DNA from: G963667855 sp963667855
Lineage (GTDB): Bacteria > Planctomycetota > Phycisphaerae > UBA1845
Direction: 5' to 3'
Length of the DNA: 64,000 nt
Assembly (NCBI GenBank): GCA_963667855.2
Contig: CAXXKI010000021.1
Span: forward strand, 116,910-180,909
The translations under genes and the position numbers were made by a program. The notes under the pieces were generated by a model. That model worked only from the letters and a program-made list of their open reading frames with translations. It ran no database searches and was not told where the DNA came from. Positions 46,292-55,141 of this stretch are shown one piece after another. Numbering within the stretch: the stretch's first letter is position 1; the number at the start of each line of letters is the position of its first letter.

Positions 46292-46844
46292 TTCATTCCA
46301 GCAGATCGCCCCGGCCATCAGCCAATGGATGATCCCCCTGCTCATGCTGGTAATAATCATTTCCGGCTACGTCAAAAAAGTACCCATGTACGAATCCTTC
46401 GTAACCGGAGCCAGGGAAGGATTCAACGTCGCGGTTAGGATTATTCCATATCTCGTGGCAATCCTGTTCGTAGTCAAGGTGTTCATGGCCAGTGGCGTGT
46501 TCGAATACCTGAAAGTGGCCCTCGCCTGGTGCATGACCATGGTTGGCCTGGAACAGTATACGCCCTCGCTCGATTTAATCCCCTTGGCTTTAACCATACC
46601 GCTGACCGGCGGCGGTGCCATGGGCGTTCTTTCCGACACATTAAACAGGCACGGCCCGGACAGTTTCATCGGAATGTGCGCCTCGATCATGATGGGAAGT
46701 ACGGAAACTACGTTTTACGTTCTCACCGTGTACTACGGAGCCGTCGGCATTAAAAAGATCCGGCACACGCTGCCGGCATGCCTGCTGGCCAACGCGGCCG
46801 GTCTTGTCGCGGCAGTAATCCTGGGATGGATTCTTTTCGGATAA
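46284..46844 (+). CDS. spmB: Spore maturation protein B homologue
   Basis: 186 residues from the ATG at 46284, with AAAGGAGG inside the end of spmA; an upstream frame start at 46254 would overlap more and lacks a site. The Gate domain is visible with VTGAREGFNVAVRIIPYLVA and PLTGGGAMGVLSDTLNRHGPDS, and there are four to five helices. Coupled translation with spmA implies a heteromeric membrane complex. It converges with the dipeptide epimerase gene, with a stem-loop between them. Confidence 0.87.
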   Translation: MNSSFQQIAPAISQWMIPLLMLVIIISGYVKKVPMYESFVTGAREGFNVAVRIIPYLVAILFVVKVFMASGVFEYLKVALAWCMTMVGLEQYTPSLDLIPLALTIPLTGGGAMGVLSDTLNRHGPDSFIGMCASIMMGSTETTFYVLTVYYGAVGIKKIRHTLPACLLANAAGLVAAVILGWILFG

Positions 46845-46851
46845 ACGAAAA

Positions 46852-46881
46852 CCGGGCCGCCTGTTATTGCAGGCGGCCCGG
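46852..46881. terminator. Stem-loop between convergent genes
   Basis: CCGGGCCGCCTG pairs perfectly with CAGGCGGCCCGG around six bases. On the minus strand it is followed by four T; on the plus strand there is no T run. It probably ends the epimerase transcript and blocks read-through from spmB. Confidence 0.7.
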
Positions 46882-46909
46882 TGGATATCACGAATTTAGA
46901 TAAAACCAA

Positions 46910-47944
46910 TTACCCCTTCCAGGTCACTCCCAAACCAGGACCGTTACCGGGCAGTACCTTTCCCTCCCGGACAATCAGCCCCTCGTATGGATCATCGGCC
47001 AGCAGTAGATGGCCATCGAGATCGGCATAATCCACGAGCGAGGCAATATGCGCCCCTCCGGAAATTCCCAGGGAGGTTTCCACCATGGCCCCTAACATGA
47101 CCTGCATGTTGTTTTCCCTGGCCAGCTTGATCATCCGTATGCCTTCACGGATACCACCGCATTTGGCCATTTTAATGTTGATTCCGTCGTACACGCCAAC
47201 CAGCTTTTCAACATCGGACGGCTTGGCCGAATCCTCATCAGCGATCAACGGGATCGGTGACTGCTCGCGAGCCTTTTTCACGGCTTCGTAAGACTTTGCC
47301 GTCGTCGGCTGCTCGATGAACTCCAGATCAAAGGGAAGTATGTCCTGCATGCACTCAATGATCCGGTCAGCAGGCCAGCCACAGTTGGCATCCACCCGAA
47401 CCAGCTTCTTGGGAGCAAGTCGACGTATCTCGGTAAGCGTTTCAACATCCGCGTCGGTGCCGACCTTTATTTTCAGAATTTTAAAGTCGAAAGCCTGCTT
47501 GACCTTTTCTGGCAGCAGATCCAGGCGATCTATACCGATGGTCATGGAGGTCATGGGAGTATCCGCCGGATTGAGCCCCAATATATCCCAGACCGGTTTG
47601 TTCCGGATCTTCCCCAGCAGATCGTGCAGAGCCAGGTCAATCGCCGAAACCGCCGCACGATGATCGTCGAACTGATCGAGCAGGCGATCAATAATCCCAT
47701 CGATATCCTCGGGATCGTCTCCGAGCATGAGCCCCGCTTTGGCCAGCGTATCCTCGACCGTATCGAGATTCTGATTGTAGTATGGGGTAGGTGCCGCCTC
47801 GCCGTATCCGATCACACCGTCGTGTTCAATCGCGGCGATCGTGCGTTCCACATCAGTACCATCCCCTTTAACCGAGCTGCCCGGACGAGCGATACGGAAA
47901 GGGTAGGTAGTATGAACCGTTATGCGTTTCCATGTGAGTTTCAT
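46910..47944 (-). CDS. L-Ala-D/L-Glu type dipeptide epimerase (enolase superfamily)
   Basis: 344 residues of the mandelate racemase/muconate lactonizing enzyme group. The catalytic KxK motif is at about 158-160 (ILKIKVG). Metal ligands are D185 in VDANCGW, E211 in EFIEQPT and D236 in IADEDSAK, and the second base is near K258 in NIKMAKCGG. The KxK plus second lysine pattern is that of L-Ala-D/L-Glu epimerases, used in recycling murein peptides. Other dipeptide specificities are possible. It is divergent from the NamZ-type muramidase gene, which fits a muropeptide-salvage role. Confidence 0.85.
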   Translation of the reverse strand: MKLTWKRITVHTTYPFRIARPGSSVKGDGTDVERTIAAIEHDGVIGYGEAAPTPYYNQNLDTVEDTLAKAGLMLGDDPEDIDGIIDRLLDQFDDHRAAVSAIDLALHDLLGKIRNKPVWDILGLNPADTPMTSMTIGIDRLDLLPEKVKQAFDFKILKIKVGTDADVETLTEIRRLAPKKLVRVDANCGWPADRIIECMQDILPFDLEFIEQPTTAKSYEAVKKAREQSPIPLIADEDSAKPSDVEKLVGVYDGINIKMAKCGGIREGIRMIKLARENNMQVMLGAMVETSLGISGGAHIASLVDYADLDGHLLLADDPYEGLIVREGKVLPGNGPGLGVTWKG

Positions 47945-48156
47945 AACGCGGAGACTAACAAACCTCCCGTTCGTTGTCTACGCCCCGCACGAATCCCAAA
48001 AAGCAGGAGAACAATCTGGATAATCAAACTGAAGAACAGCACTTTCCATAAGCTTCAGGTTGAGTAGAATCTTTACCATTCATATACGCGGGGTAACGTC
48101 TTCGGTTGAGTCCGGAGACTATTGACTATAGTGGGGTACCACGGAAAGCAATTGCC

Positions 48157-49380
48157 ATGAGAAACGCACAAGCAAGTATTCGAAAAGGTTTAGCCGCCGT
48201 CATTGCCGTCGCCGTATGTATGTCCTTCTCATTCAGCGCGGCAGCGCAGGAGGATGTCGTACTCACCGGAATCGATGTCCTGGTGAAAAGCAACTTCAAG
48301 CAGCTTGACGGGCAACGGGTGGCCCTGATTACCAACCACACCGGCCTCGACCGGTTTGGGAAATCGACAATTGAACTCCTGCACGCGGCACCGAACGTGC
48401 AGCTTGTGGCCCTCTTCAGCCCGGAGCATGGTTTGAAGGGCCTCCTGGACGAACGGGTAGGCGACTCCACCGATTCACTGACCGGATTGAAAGTATACAG
48501 CCTCTACGGCAAAACCAGGCGCCCGACCGCGGAAATGCTCACGGGGGTGGATACGCTCGTATTCGATATCCAGGATATTGGAGCCCGTTTTTACACCTAC
48601 ATCGGCACCATGGGCATAACCATGGAAGAAGCGGCCAAGCATAATATCCGCTACGTCGTACTCGACCGTCCCAACCCGATTAAGGGAACCCACGTGTTCG
48701 GGCCACTCAACGACGTCGAAGGAAGGTTCACCGCTTATCACAAGATCCCCGTTGTTCACGGCATGACCGCCGGGGAACTGGCCGAGATGTACAATAAGGA
48801 GCGGAACATCAACGCCAACCTGGAAGTAATCAAGATGACCGGGTGGAAACGGGACATGTGGCTCGACGAAACCCTGCTTACTTGGGTAAACCCGTCTCCT
48901 AACATGCGCTCATTGACACAGGCGACCCTGTACCCGGCCGTCTGCCTGCTCGAATCTTCTAACGTATCCGTAGGCCGAGGTACCGACACTCCGTTTGAGG
49001 TTTTCGGCGCTCCCTGGATCAAGGAACGGGAACTGGCAGGCCGTCTCAACTCACTGGGGTTGGCCGGTATCCGGTTCCTCCCCTACCGCTTCACTCCGGA
49101 CGCCAGCAAGTTTAAAGACAAACCGTGCGGCGGTGTACAGATCATCCTCACCGACAGGGAAAGTTTCGATCCCATGGAGTCGGGCCTGTCCATTGTTCGC
49201 GAATTGAAAAACCTGTACGGCGACCAGTTCGAAATCGACAGAGTAAACAATCTTCTTTTTAATAAGGACGTATTACAACACGTCAAATCGTCACCGGAAA
49301 AGCAGACCTACACCAAATTGTGGAAAAAGGACCTGGACGAATTCATGAAGAACCGGGCAAAGTATCTGCTTTACAAATAG
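48157..49380 (+). CDS. Exported DUF1343 protein, NamZ-type exo-N-acetylmuramidase
   Basis: 407 residues from the ATG at 48157, which has GGAAAG; the longer frame starts only with TTG. The signal peptide ends at FSAAAQ. DUF1343 motifs are GQRVALITNHTGLDRFG, LFSPEHGLKGLLDERVGD, VFDIQDIGARFYTYI, VLDRPNPI, HGMTAGELAEMYN and PSPNMRSLTQATLYPA. DUF1343 was shown in Bacillus NamZ to be an exo-beta-N-acetylmuramidase acting on peptidoglycan fragments. It should act outside the cytoplasm and feed MurNAc and peptides into recycling alongside the neighbouring epimerase. Confidence 0.87.
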   Translation: MRNAQASIRKGLAAVIAVAVCMSFSFSAAAQEDVVLTGIDVLVKSNFKQLDGQRVALITNHTGLDRFGKSTIELLHAAPNVQLVALFSPEHGLKGLLDERVGDSTDSLTGLKVYSLYGKTRRPTAEMLTGVDTLVFDIQDIGARFYTYIGTMGITMEEAAKHNIRYVVLDRPNPIKGTHVFGPLNDVEGRFTAYHKIPVVHGMTAGELAEMYNKERNINANLEVIKMTGWKRDMWLDETLLTWVNPSPNMRSLTQATLYPAVCLLESSNVSVGRGTDTPFEVFGAPWIKERELAGRLNSLGLAGIRFLPYRFTPDASKFKDKPCGGVQIILTDRESFDPMESGLSIVRELKNLYGDQFEIDRVNNLLFNKDVLQHVKSSPEKQTYTKLWKKDLDEFMKNRAKYLLYK

Positions 49381-49407
49381 TATCCGCTATACAAATAGCT
49401 CTAACGC

Positions 49408-49452
49408 AAAACACCAAGGCAGGTGGACGCCCCGCCCCCCTTGGTGTTTTTT
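49408..49452 (+). terminator. Rho-independent terminator of the DUF1343 gene
   Basis: AACACCAAGG pairs with CCTTGGTGTT around a GC-rich loop and is followed by a run of T. It lies about 30 bases after the stop. Confidence 0.9.
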
Positions 49453-49527
49453 CAATAGCAAGTCGATAGGCAAGCGCCCTATCCCTCGCGCCTTTTGCAA
49501 GAGTTCGCGGACGGATCAGCGAAGGAC

Positions 49528-49815
49528 CGTAGGTCGGGGCAACAGACCCGACGGAATACATATGAATCAGCGTCGTGTCTGTTGACCACCATTGTAAACA
49601 TCTTTTGTATTCATAAATCCTTTAAAAGACCTATGTTAGCCAGGTACCCCGGGTTTTCGCTACGACCTGATCAATCTAATTTTAGATTTCAAATCTCAGA
49701 TCGATAATACCGAAACCTGCCCGCATTATAGAGAGAGACGCAAAACTTAAAAAAACGAGAAAATCAAAAACGACTAATATGTTTACAACGGTTGGCTGTT
49801 GACCTGACCTACCGT
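49528..49815. repeat. Family A composite repeat, copy 6
   Basis: GTAGGTCGGGGCAACAGACC, then GTTAGCCAGGTACCCCGGGT, GATTTCAAATCTCAGATCG, GACTAATATGTTTACAACGG and a closing TTGACCTGACCTAC. It has the same module order as the copies at 7.4 and 25.8 kb. Confidence 0.75.
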
Positions 49816-49959
49816 TTCTGAACTCGGCATTCTCCGCTAACCAAGCCGGTGCCGCTCTAGTCTTGTTGGGATCTCTTTCACTCCGCGTGCTGAAACGATA
49901 TCACGCCCACATCACGGCAGGAAAACACGACAAACCTTGCATACCGTTTTTTTGTTCTG

Positions 49960-51003
49960 CTAAAGAATCAACATCGCATCGCCGTAGCTGAAAAACCGGT
50001 ATTTCTCCTCAATCGCGTGGGCGTATGCCTTCCTGATCAGATCGATACCCGCAAAGGACATAACCAGAGCCAGCAGCGTACTCTTGGGTAAATGAAAATT
50101 GGTTAAAAGCGTATCCACCCCTTTGATCTCATATGGCGGATAACAGAACAGATCCGTCCAGCCGTTCGTATCCCCTTCCCAGCGGGTAAGGTTCCAGGCC
50201 GTCTCCAGCACCCTCGCCGACGTTGTCCCCACCCCCACAACCCGACCGCCGCTTTGCCGAACCTCCATCAGCCGCCGCCCCACCTGCCTATCCAGTTCGT
50301 AAAATTCCGAATGCATATCGTGGTCGGCCAGGTCATCAACCTCCAGCGGAGCAAAAGTGCCGTAACCAACGTGCAGCGTAACATACTCAACCCCCACGCC
50401 CGATTCCTTGATATCGCTGAGCATCTGCGGGGTGAAATGCAGACCGGCCGTCGGCGCCGCGACCGCCCCGTCCTTATTGGCAAAAACCGTCTGGTATCGC
50501 TCGCGATCACCCTCATCGCGAACATCCGCCCCTTTATCCCGCTTGATATACGGCGGCAGCGGCATGCGGCCGACCTTATCCAGAACCTCCGCCACAAAAG
50601 TCATTGGCTTTACCCGTATTCGCCAGCGGCCCCGCTCTCCGCGAGAAACGGTTTGCACACTCCAGGTGCGGCACTCGCTTTCGAAATTAAGGTTTTCTCC
50701 TTCAGCAACCCGGTTAGCGCCCTTGAGCAGCACCTCCCACTCGCCGCCGCTGTGATCATGAAGAAAAAGCCCTTCAATCCGCCCGCCGCTTTCACGGACC
50801 AGGACGAATTTCGCGGGAAGTACCCGCGTATTGTTTAAAACCAATACATCTTTGGGCGTAAGGTATTGCGGTAAATCCTTAACCCGGGCGTCGGTCAACT
50901 CGCCGGTCTCTCGATCAACGACCAGCATCCGCGACTGGCCCCGAACGGCCGCTGGCTCCTGGGCTATCAGCGAGTCGGGCAGTTCATACTCCAACTCGCG
51001 CAC
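49960..51003 (-). CDS. queA: S-adenosylmethionine:tRNA ribosyltransferase-isomerase
   Basis: 347 residues from the GTG at 51003, chosen because AGGGAG stands seven bases upstream and the protein then starts VRELEYELPDSLIAQEP as in QueA. The frame is open 55 codons further upstream without a proper site. Signatures are LVLNNTRVLPAKF, DGAVAAPTAGLHFTPQML, VTLHVGYGTFAPL, VGTTSARVLE and LTNFHLPKSTLLALV. It adds the epoxycyclopentane ring of queuosine to preQ1-tRNA. It is downstream of lexA on the same strand with a 165-base gap. Confidence 0.95.
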   Translation of the reverse strand: MRELEYELPDSLIAQEPAAVRGQSRMLVVDRETGELTDARVKDLPQYLTPKDVLVLNNTRVLPAKFVLVRESGGRIEGLFLHDHSGGEWEVLLKGANRVAEGENLNFESECRTWSVQTVSRGERGRWRIRVKPMTFVAEVLDKVGRMPLPPYIKRDKGADVRDEGDRERYQTVFANKDGAVAAPTAGLHFTPQMLSDIKESGVGVEYVTLHVGYGTFAPLEVDDLADHDMHSEFYELDRQVGRRLMEVRQSGGRVVGVGTTSARVLETAWNLTRWEGDTNGWTDLFCYPPYEIKGVDTLLTNFHLPKSTLLALVMSFAGIDLIRKAYAHAIEEKYRFFSYGDAMLIL

Positions 51004-51168
51004 GCAAAAACTCCCTGTCCCGCTCCGGTTGCCCCGCGGACCAGCGAATTCGTTCTCCACTGCTGACACATCAACTCTCCCAAACCACTTTAAGGCCGTT
51101 GTCTCAGGACCACCGCCCCATGACCGCCGCCCCATGACCGCCGCCTTTAAACCCAACCACCTGCCCAA

Positions 51169-51798
51169 CTACATCCGCCGGATCACACCAATAACCACGC
51201 CTTGAATATCGACCGAATCGACGAAAATTGGCTCAAACGCCTCGTTCGCCGGTTGCAACCTGACCTGGTTCTTTTCCTTGTAAAAACGCTTCAAAGTGGC
51301 CTCCCCGTCTTCCAGCAGGGCCACTACCGTTTCGCCGTTGTTGGCCGTGTTCCGTCGCTCGACCACCACGAAATCGCCGTCACGAATCTGATCCTCGATC
51401 ATGCTTTCGCCCTTAACCTGCAGGACAAAAGTATCCGCGTCAGAAGCGAAAATCTCCTCCAGATCGAGAGCTTCAATATCCTCAACCGCCTCGATCGGAT
51501 GACCGGCCGCTATCTTGCCCGCCAGCGGCAGCAGAGTCGCCCGCTCGTCAGGAAAGTGCGAATACGACGTCAGCTCCAAAGAGCGCGCCTTGTGCCGCGA
51601 CCGCCTCAGAATCCCTTTTTCGACCAGACCGTCGATGTGCTCGAACACGGTCACTTTGGATATCCCCAAGTGGTCGGCCAGCTCCTGCAAGGTCGGGGAA
51701 TAGCCATGACTGCGCTGATGCTCGCGAACCAGGGTCATTATCTGCAACTGCCGCGGAGTTAACGGCGGAGTCTGCTGTTTGCTTCGTTTGGCACTCAT
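51169..51798 (-). CDS. lexA: LexA SOS repressor
   Basis: 209 residues. The winged-helix DNA-binding domain (about 10-75) has SPTLQELADHLGISKVTVFE as recognition region. The cleavage site is Ala98-Gly99 in KIAAGHP, with nucleophile S132 in KGESMI and general base K170 in ATLKRFY. All catalytic residues for RecA-stimulated self-cleavage are present. Its first 251 bases overlap, in another frame, the 3' part of a glycine-rich open frame starting at 52939. The only strong promoter seen is ahead of that frame and overlaps a large dyad, a candidate for autorepression. Confidence 0.95.
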   Translation of the reverse strand: MSAKRSKQQTPPLTPRQLQIMTLVREHQRSHGYSPTLQELADHLGISKVTVFEHIDGLVEKGILRRSRHKARSLELTSYSHFPDERATLLPLAGKIAAGHPIEAVEDIEALDLEEIFASDADTFVLQVKGESMIEDQIRDGDFVVVERRNTANNGETVVALLEDGEATLKRFYKEKNQVRLQPANEAFEPIFVDSVDIQGVVIGVIRRM

Positions 51799-52939
51799 TT
51801 GTCTTCTCCGTTAATTGATCAAAAAACACACCGGCGGAAAGAGGCCCGTTGAACACTATGGGTATTTCCATAAGTTCAACTTCCCGGCGACTCAACCCGC
51901 GGTGAGTATTAACCTGCCCATTAAACTGTTTATAACAAAACCCGTTCTCTCTAAACCCGGGGACTTTAACAAAAACACCCTTACCTGCATCCGCACCTGC
52001 ACCAACATTAACACCGACATTGGCACCGACACCAAAATTGACACCAACGCCATCGCAACTGCCGGCCCCCACCGCCCGAACACCGGCGGATTCCGCCCAA
52101 TCGCGGACTGCCTGGACCGGGCCACGGCCGCTTTCAACCCAACCAACAACCGGGGCCACCTGTATAGTCGCCGCGTTCCAGCGATCCTGGTATTTCCTTA
52201 TCGCACAAACCGCCTGCACCAGCGACCGCTTCAATAAACCATCCACCCGGCCTGCAACGCTCGATGCAAAAACCGATACCGCTTCCCATCCCCTGCGAAA
52301 AGCACCCACACCCGCCTTACAGCCAAGAGCGCCGGCCGAGCAACCGCCGCCCAACCGGCTATTGCCGCCACGAGCAGCCGACGCACTATGCCCGCCGCTT
52401 GAGAATAACCAATCCACGCCACGATAGACCAAACGCCCCAAAAACGACAATAATCCGGCAAAACGCAAACTCAACTCAAAGAAAAACGAGGCAGAAAAAC
52501 ACGAAGCAAGCCCGGCAACATCGGCCGATGAACTTCGCTGCCCGCCGGCGGTACGGGGTAGTGGCGACCCAGAAGGGATCGGCGAAACCGAAGCGCCGGT
52601 TGCGAGCGGCCTGTCGCCACTACCAGCTGCCATACCCGCGTTATTATTGCGTAAACCCGCAACCCAGGCCGTAGAAAAATCACCACCGGGACCAAGCAGA
52701 CACAAAGGCATATTCTCAATGTCCACCGGCGTAAGCCGACCGGAAATAAAATCGTCAAAATCCTGACCGGCGCAATCGACGCGGCCGCCATCATCACCAC
52801 TGCCGCCAGCCAAACCTGCCCTGCCACCGCCAACACCGGACGATCCGGCCCCTGAAGCACCGACACCGCCGAAACAACCGCTGGCCGGCTGATCAGAGCC
52901 GGTTTCCACCGCTGTTTGATTGCGATTTTGCGACTCCAC
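51548..52939 (-). CDS. Glycine-rich open frame upstream of and overlapping lexA
   Basis: 463 residues from a GTG at 52939 with a perfect AAGGAGG six bases upstream. No family is recognised. There are Gly/Ser/Ala-rich stretches, one hydrophobic segment (FFFELSLRFAGLLSFLGRLV, about residue 155), and a run of GVG/NVG units (DNA about 51980-52070). The last ~83 residues are read in lexA DNA in another frame, so the true protein may end near MEIPIVFNGPLSAGVFF if a frameshift is present. Codon usage up to lexA looks coding. It appears to be the first gene of a lexA-queA transcript. Confidence 0.5.
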   Translation of the reverse strand: MESQNRNQTAVETGSDQPASGCFGGVGASGAGSSGVGGGRAGLAGGSGDDGGRVDCAGQDFDDFISGRLTPVDIENMPLCLLGPGGDFSTAWVAGLRNNNAGMAAGSGDRPLATGASVSPIPSGSPLPRTAGGQRSSSADVAGLASCFSASFFFELSLRFAGLLSFLGRLVYRGVDWLFSSGGHSASAARGGNSRLGGGCSAGALGCKAGVGAFRRGWEAVSVFASSVAGRVDGLLKRSLVQAVCAIRKYQDRWNAATIQVAPVVGWVESGRGPVQAVRDWAESAGVRAVGAGSCDGVGVNFGVGANVGVNVGAGADAGKGVFVKVPGFRENGFCYKQFNGQVNTHRGLSRREVELMEIPIVFNGPLSAGVFFDQLTEKTNECQTKQTADSAVNSAAVADNDPGSRASAQSWLFPDLAGAGRPLGDIQSDRVRAHRRSGRKRDSEAVAAQGALFGADVVFALS

Positions 52940-53062
52940 TGCAAACCTCCTTGCTTGCCGGGCGAGATTCCACTTTCTGCAAAAATGAGCGAACCACCGC
53001 GCCGGCGAATCCGCCTGCCCCTCTCCTACCATGCACTTAACATCGCCAACCAACCACGCCAA

Positions 53063-53107
53063 GTGTTAGGCTAAGTATAGAATATCCTAACACTCTCCGA
53101 ACGTCAA
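53063..53107 (-). promoter_or_regulatory. lexA-operon promoter overlapped by a large dyad operator
   Basis: TTGACG (53102-53107) and TATTCT (53079-53084) on the minus strand are spaced 17 bases apart. GTGTTAGG (53063-53070) and CCTAACAC (53086-53093) form a dyad with a 15-base centre that spans the -10 box. A second dyad, CCGCTAAA/TTTAGCGG, lies at 53147-53178. The position suits a repressor site. Confidence 0.6.
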
Positions 53108-53406
53108 ATGAAAATTTTAGATTTTAGTTAGGGTCCAATATTATAGCCGCTAAAAGTGCCAAAAATGCGGTTTAGCGGTTAAAAAATTTCGCGCAGCTCC
53201 AAATGTGCGGCAAATAGTAGGTTGACATCCCCGAAAGTTAAGCCAACCAGACAACCAGTTTTAGGGCTCCGAAACAACTCCCCCAGACTTGTACAACGAT
53301 CAAAAACAGCACAAAAAAACAGGTCCAAAACGACGCTGGAATGCCGAAAAACGAACCGTTTTGAACTCGATATCGCTCCCCACTTGCAGATCACTAACAG
53401 GTTAAC

Positions 53407-54066
53407 ATGATTCATGAAGCAATCCGAACATACCGAACATATGTAAGCTCAAAATGGCATAAGGAAAACAGGAACTGGACTACGATCGAACGCTTCATCC
53501 TCGACGGACACCTGGCTAAGTGGATTGATGAATCACCAGCTTTACGTGAAAAAAGAAATCGGGAAAACTTCGAGATAGTCAGTAAGCAGTTACGAGAACA
53601 CCTTGATCGACAATATGCGGAGGAAGATAAGAAGCGGGCAATTGCGAAGGCCGCCAAGACAGTGGAGGTTAAACCTATACCCAAGCGACCTGTGCAGACC
53701 GAGTTGAGCCTTGATTCCATTGTCGAACGATTACCTCAGCAGTACCGATGGGTAATTCCAACGCTCATAAGCCGTAAAGCCACGAACCAAGCCAAGGCGA
53801 GCGCTAAGGAACAGGCGATGAAAATCTGCCCAAGGATTCGAGGTTTGATACCGGAGCCGGTCAAGCAACGAATCAATGTCAAGATTCAGGCAGCGTGGGT
53901 AAAGTCCGGTTTAGCTTTAGATAAAGTACCGAACGACGCCTGGCCATTAATGCAACTGAAATTCCTATTAAAGGAAATCCGAAAAGACCGTCGTCAGCCT
54001 CACAGCATCGGACATTCGGTAGACAAAGTCCTGACAACGAACGACTTCAAAGCGAATAGCCGATGA
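53407..54066 (+). CDS. Hypothetical basic protein
   Basis: 219 residues, Lys/Arg/Glu-rich and probably soluble and helical (KEQAMKICPRIRG, KQRINVKIQAAWVKSG, LMQLKFLLKEIRKDRR). No signal peptide, membrane helix or known motif is seen. It is divergent from the lexA transcript across a 340-base region with two dyads, so it might share regulation with it, but this is conjecture. It ends about 55 bases before a family C repeat. Base composition is less GC-rich than its neighbours, which fits an accessory gene. Confidence 0.5.
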   Translation: MIHEAIRTYRTYVSSKWHKENRNWTTIERFILDGHLAKWIDESPALREKRNRENFEIVSKQLREHLDRQYAEEDKKRAIAKAAKTVEVKPIPKRPVQTELSLDSIVERLPQQYRWVIPTLISRKATNQAKASAKEQAMKICPRIRGLIPEPVKQRINVKIQAAWVKSGLALDKVPNDAWPLMQLKFLLKEIRKDRRQPHSIGHSVDKVLTTNDFKANSR

Positions 54067-54121
54067 ATGTTAAAATGGTACGTTATTTAAAGTAGCGCTA
54101 ACCGCTGGAATTGGGGAATTC

Positions 54122-54441
54122 GGGGGACGCCTTACTTTATTCAATCCTTACTCTTTGAATCTCATGCTTGCGGCCTCGGGCTGCTTGGCTTTTTATTACT
54201 CGTCCCATTTCATTTATCAAGATGGTTCTTCCGCATAATCTGTAGCAGAGTTAATTCAATAAACTGTCCCTCGATATTGATAATCATAATCCCAACTGCC
54301 CGCTTCGGACCGTAGCGAGGAGGTAAACTCATTGCGTTCATTATGCCCGTGAGACTGATTGAACGAAGCCACAAACGCCGAACCGCAGATATTCTCCATA
54401 ACCTATACGGGGCATTGGTTGAATTAAGTAAACTGTCCCCC
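54122..54441. repeat. Family C repeat, copy 1
   Basis: It opens with GGGGGACGCCTTACTTTATT and closes with TTGAATTAAGTAAACTGTCC followed by CCC; the ends are imperfect inverted repeats (about 20 of 23 matches). The interior contains CTCGTCCCATTTCATTTATC, AATAAACTGTCCCTCGATAT and GAGGAGGTAAACTC. Three more copies lie at 59.6, 62.7 and 63.8 kb. Its right end cuts the IS66 accessory gene. Confidence 0.85.
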
Positions 54442-54832
54442 GAACTCCCCGGCATAGTTCGACTACCTCGGCAACATGGTTGCCCTTGAGATAGACCCGC
54501 ATCTTCGATCCGTGGGGATTGGCCAATTCGATGACGCACTCGGGCGAAGCATATGTCGCAGGCGGGCTCAGCTCGACGAACGTGGCCGGGGAAACCATTT
54601 GGCCGATATCTGTTGAAGAGCCATCCTGCAGACGTTTTTTGAGACCGTAGTAGTCAAGGCGGAGTACCTGTGCCACCCGGGCTACTCCATACTCAGCGGC
54701 CAGCTTAGTTGCACAATCCCAAAGATGGTCCGGGATTCGTGTTCCCAGCTTCCGTGCCCTACGCCAAGCATCAAAACGCTTCTTCGCCGCCTCAAGATCA
54801 TTCGGTACCAACTCCGTCTGTTTGCATCCCAT
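54442..54832 (-). pseudogene. IS66-type accessory gene (TnpA-like), 3'-truncated by a family C repeat
   Basis: It starts at the ATG at 54832 with GAGGAGG upstream. The product RFDAWRRARKLGTRIPDHLW...YGVARVAQVLRLDYYGLKKR, then ECVIELANPHGSKMRVYLKG and VAEVVELCRG, resembles the small accessory protein encoded ahead of IS66 transposases in several phyla. The frame runs into the family C repeat right after ELCRG, and tnpB/tnpC are missing, so this is a remnant. A stem-loop at 54973-55013 lies upstream. Confidence 0.65.
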
Positions 54833-54972
54833 TTGTAGACCTCCTCGATTTCTCAAGTCAGTCTTCAACGATAACCAGCCGCCATCAAAGATTCATGCAG
54901 ACTTACCGGAAAGACACAGTATACCGACGGAAGTAGTCGGCCAATTCGTCGGGAGCAGAGATACCAAATGAC

Positions 54973-55013
54973 AATCGCCCGCCTCCTGTTTTATCAACAG
55001 AAGGCAGGCGATT
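54973..55013. terminator. Stem-loop, possible terminator
   Basis: AATCGCCCGCCTCCTGTT pairs with AACAGAAGGCAGGCGATT with two bulges. It lies between the IS66 remnant and the membrane-anchored hypothetical gene, with no clear T run on either side. Confidence 0.45.
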
Positions 55014-55141
55014 ATGTGTTTAGCGTATATAGGTAAGGATAATAAGAGGCTGTCCCCCGAGCCCCGAGCCGCACAACTCCATGCCGGTTTATCCCGGCGC
55101 TATCAGGCTGTCCCCCTCCCCCTAGATGTCCCCAAAACTCT

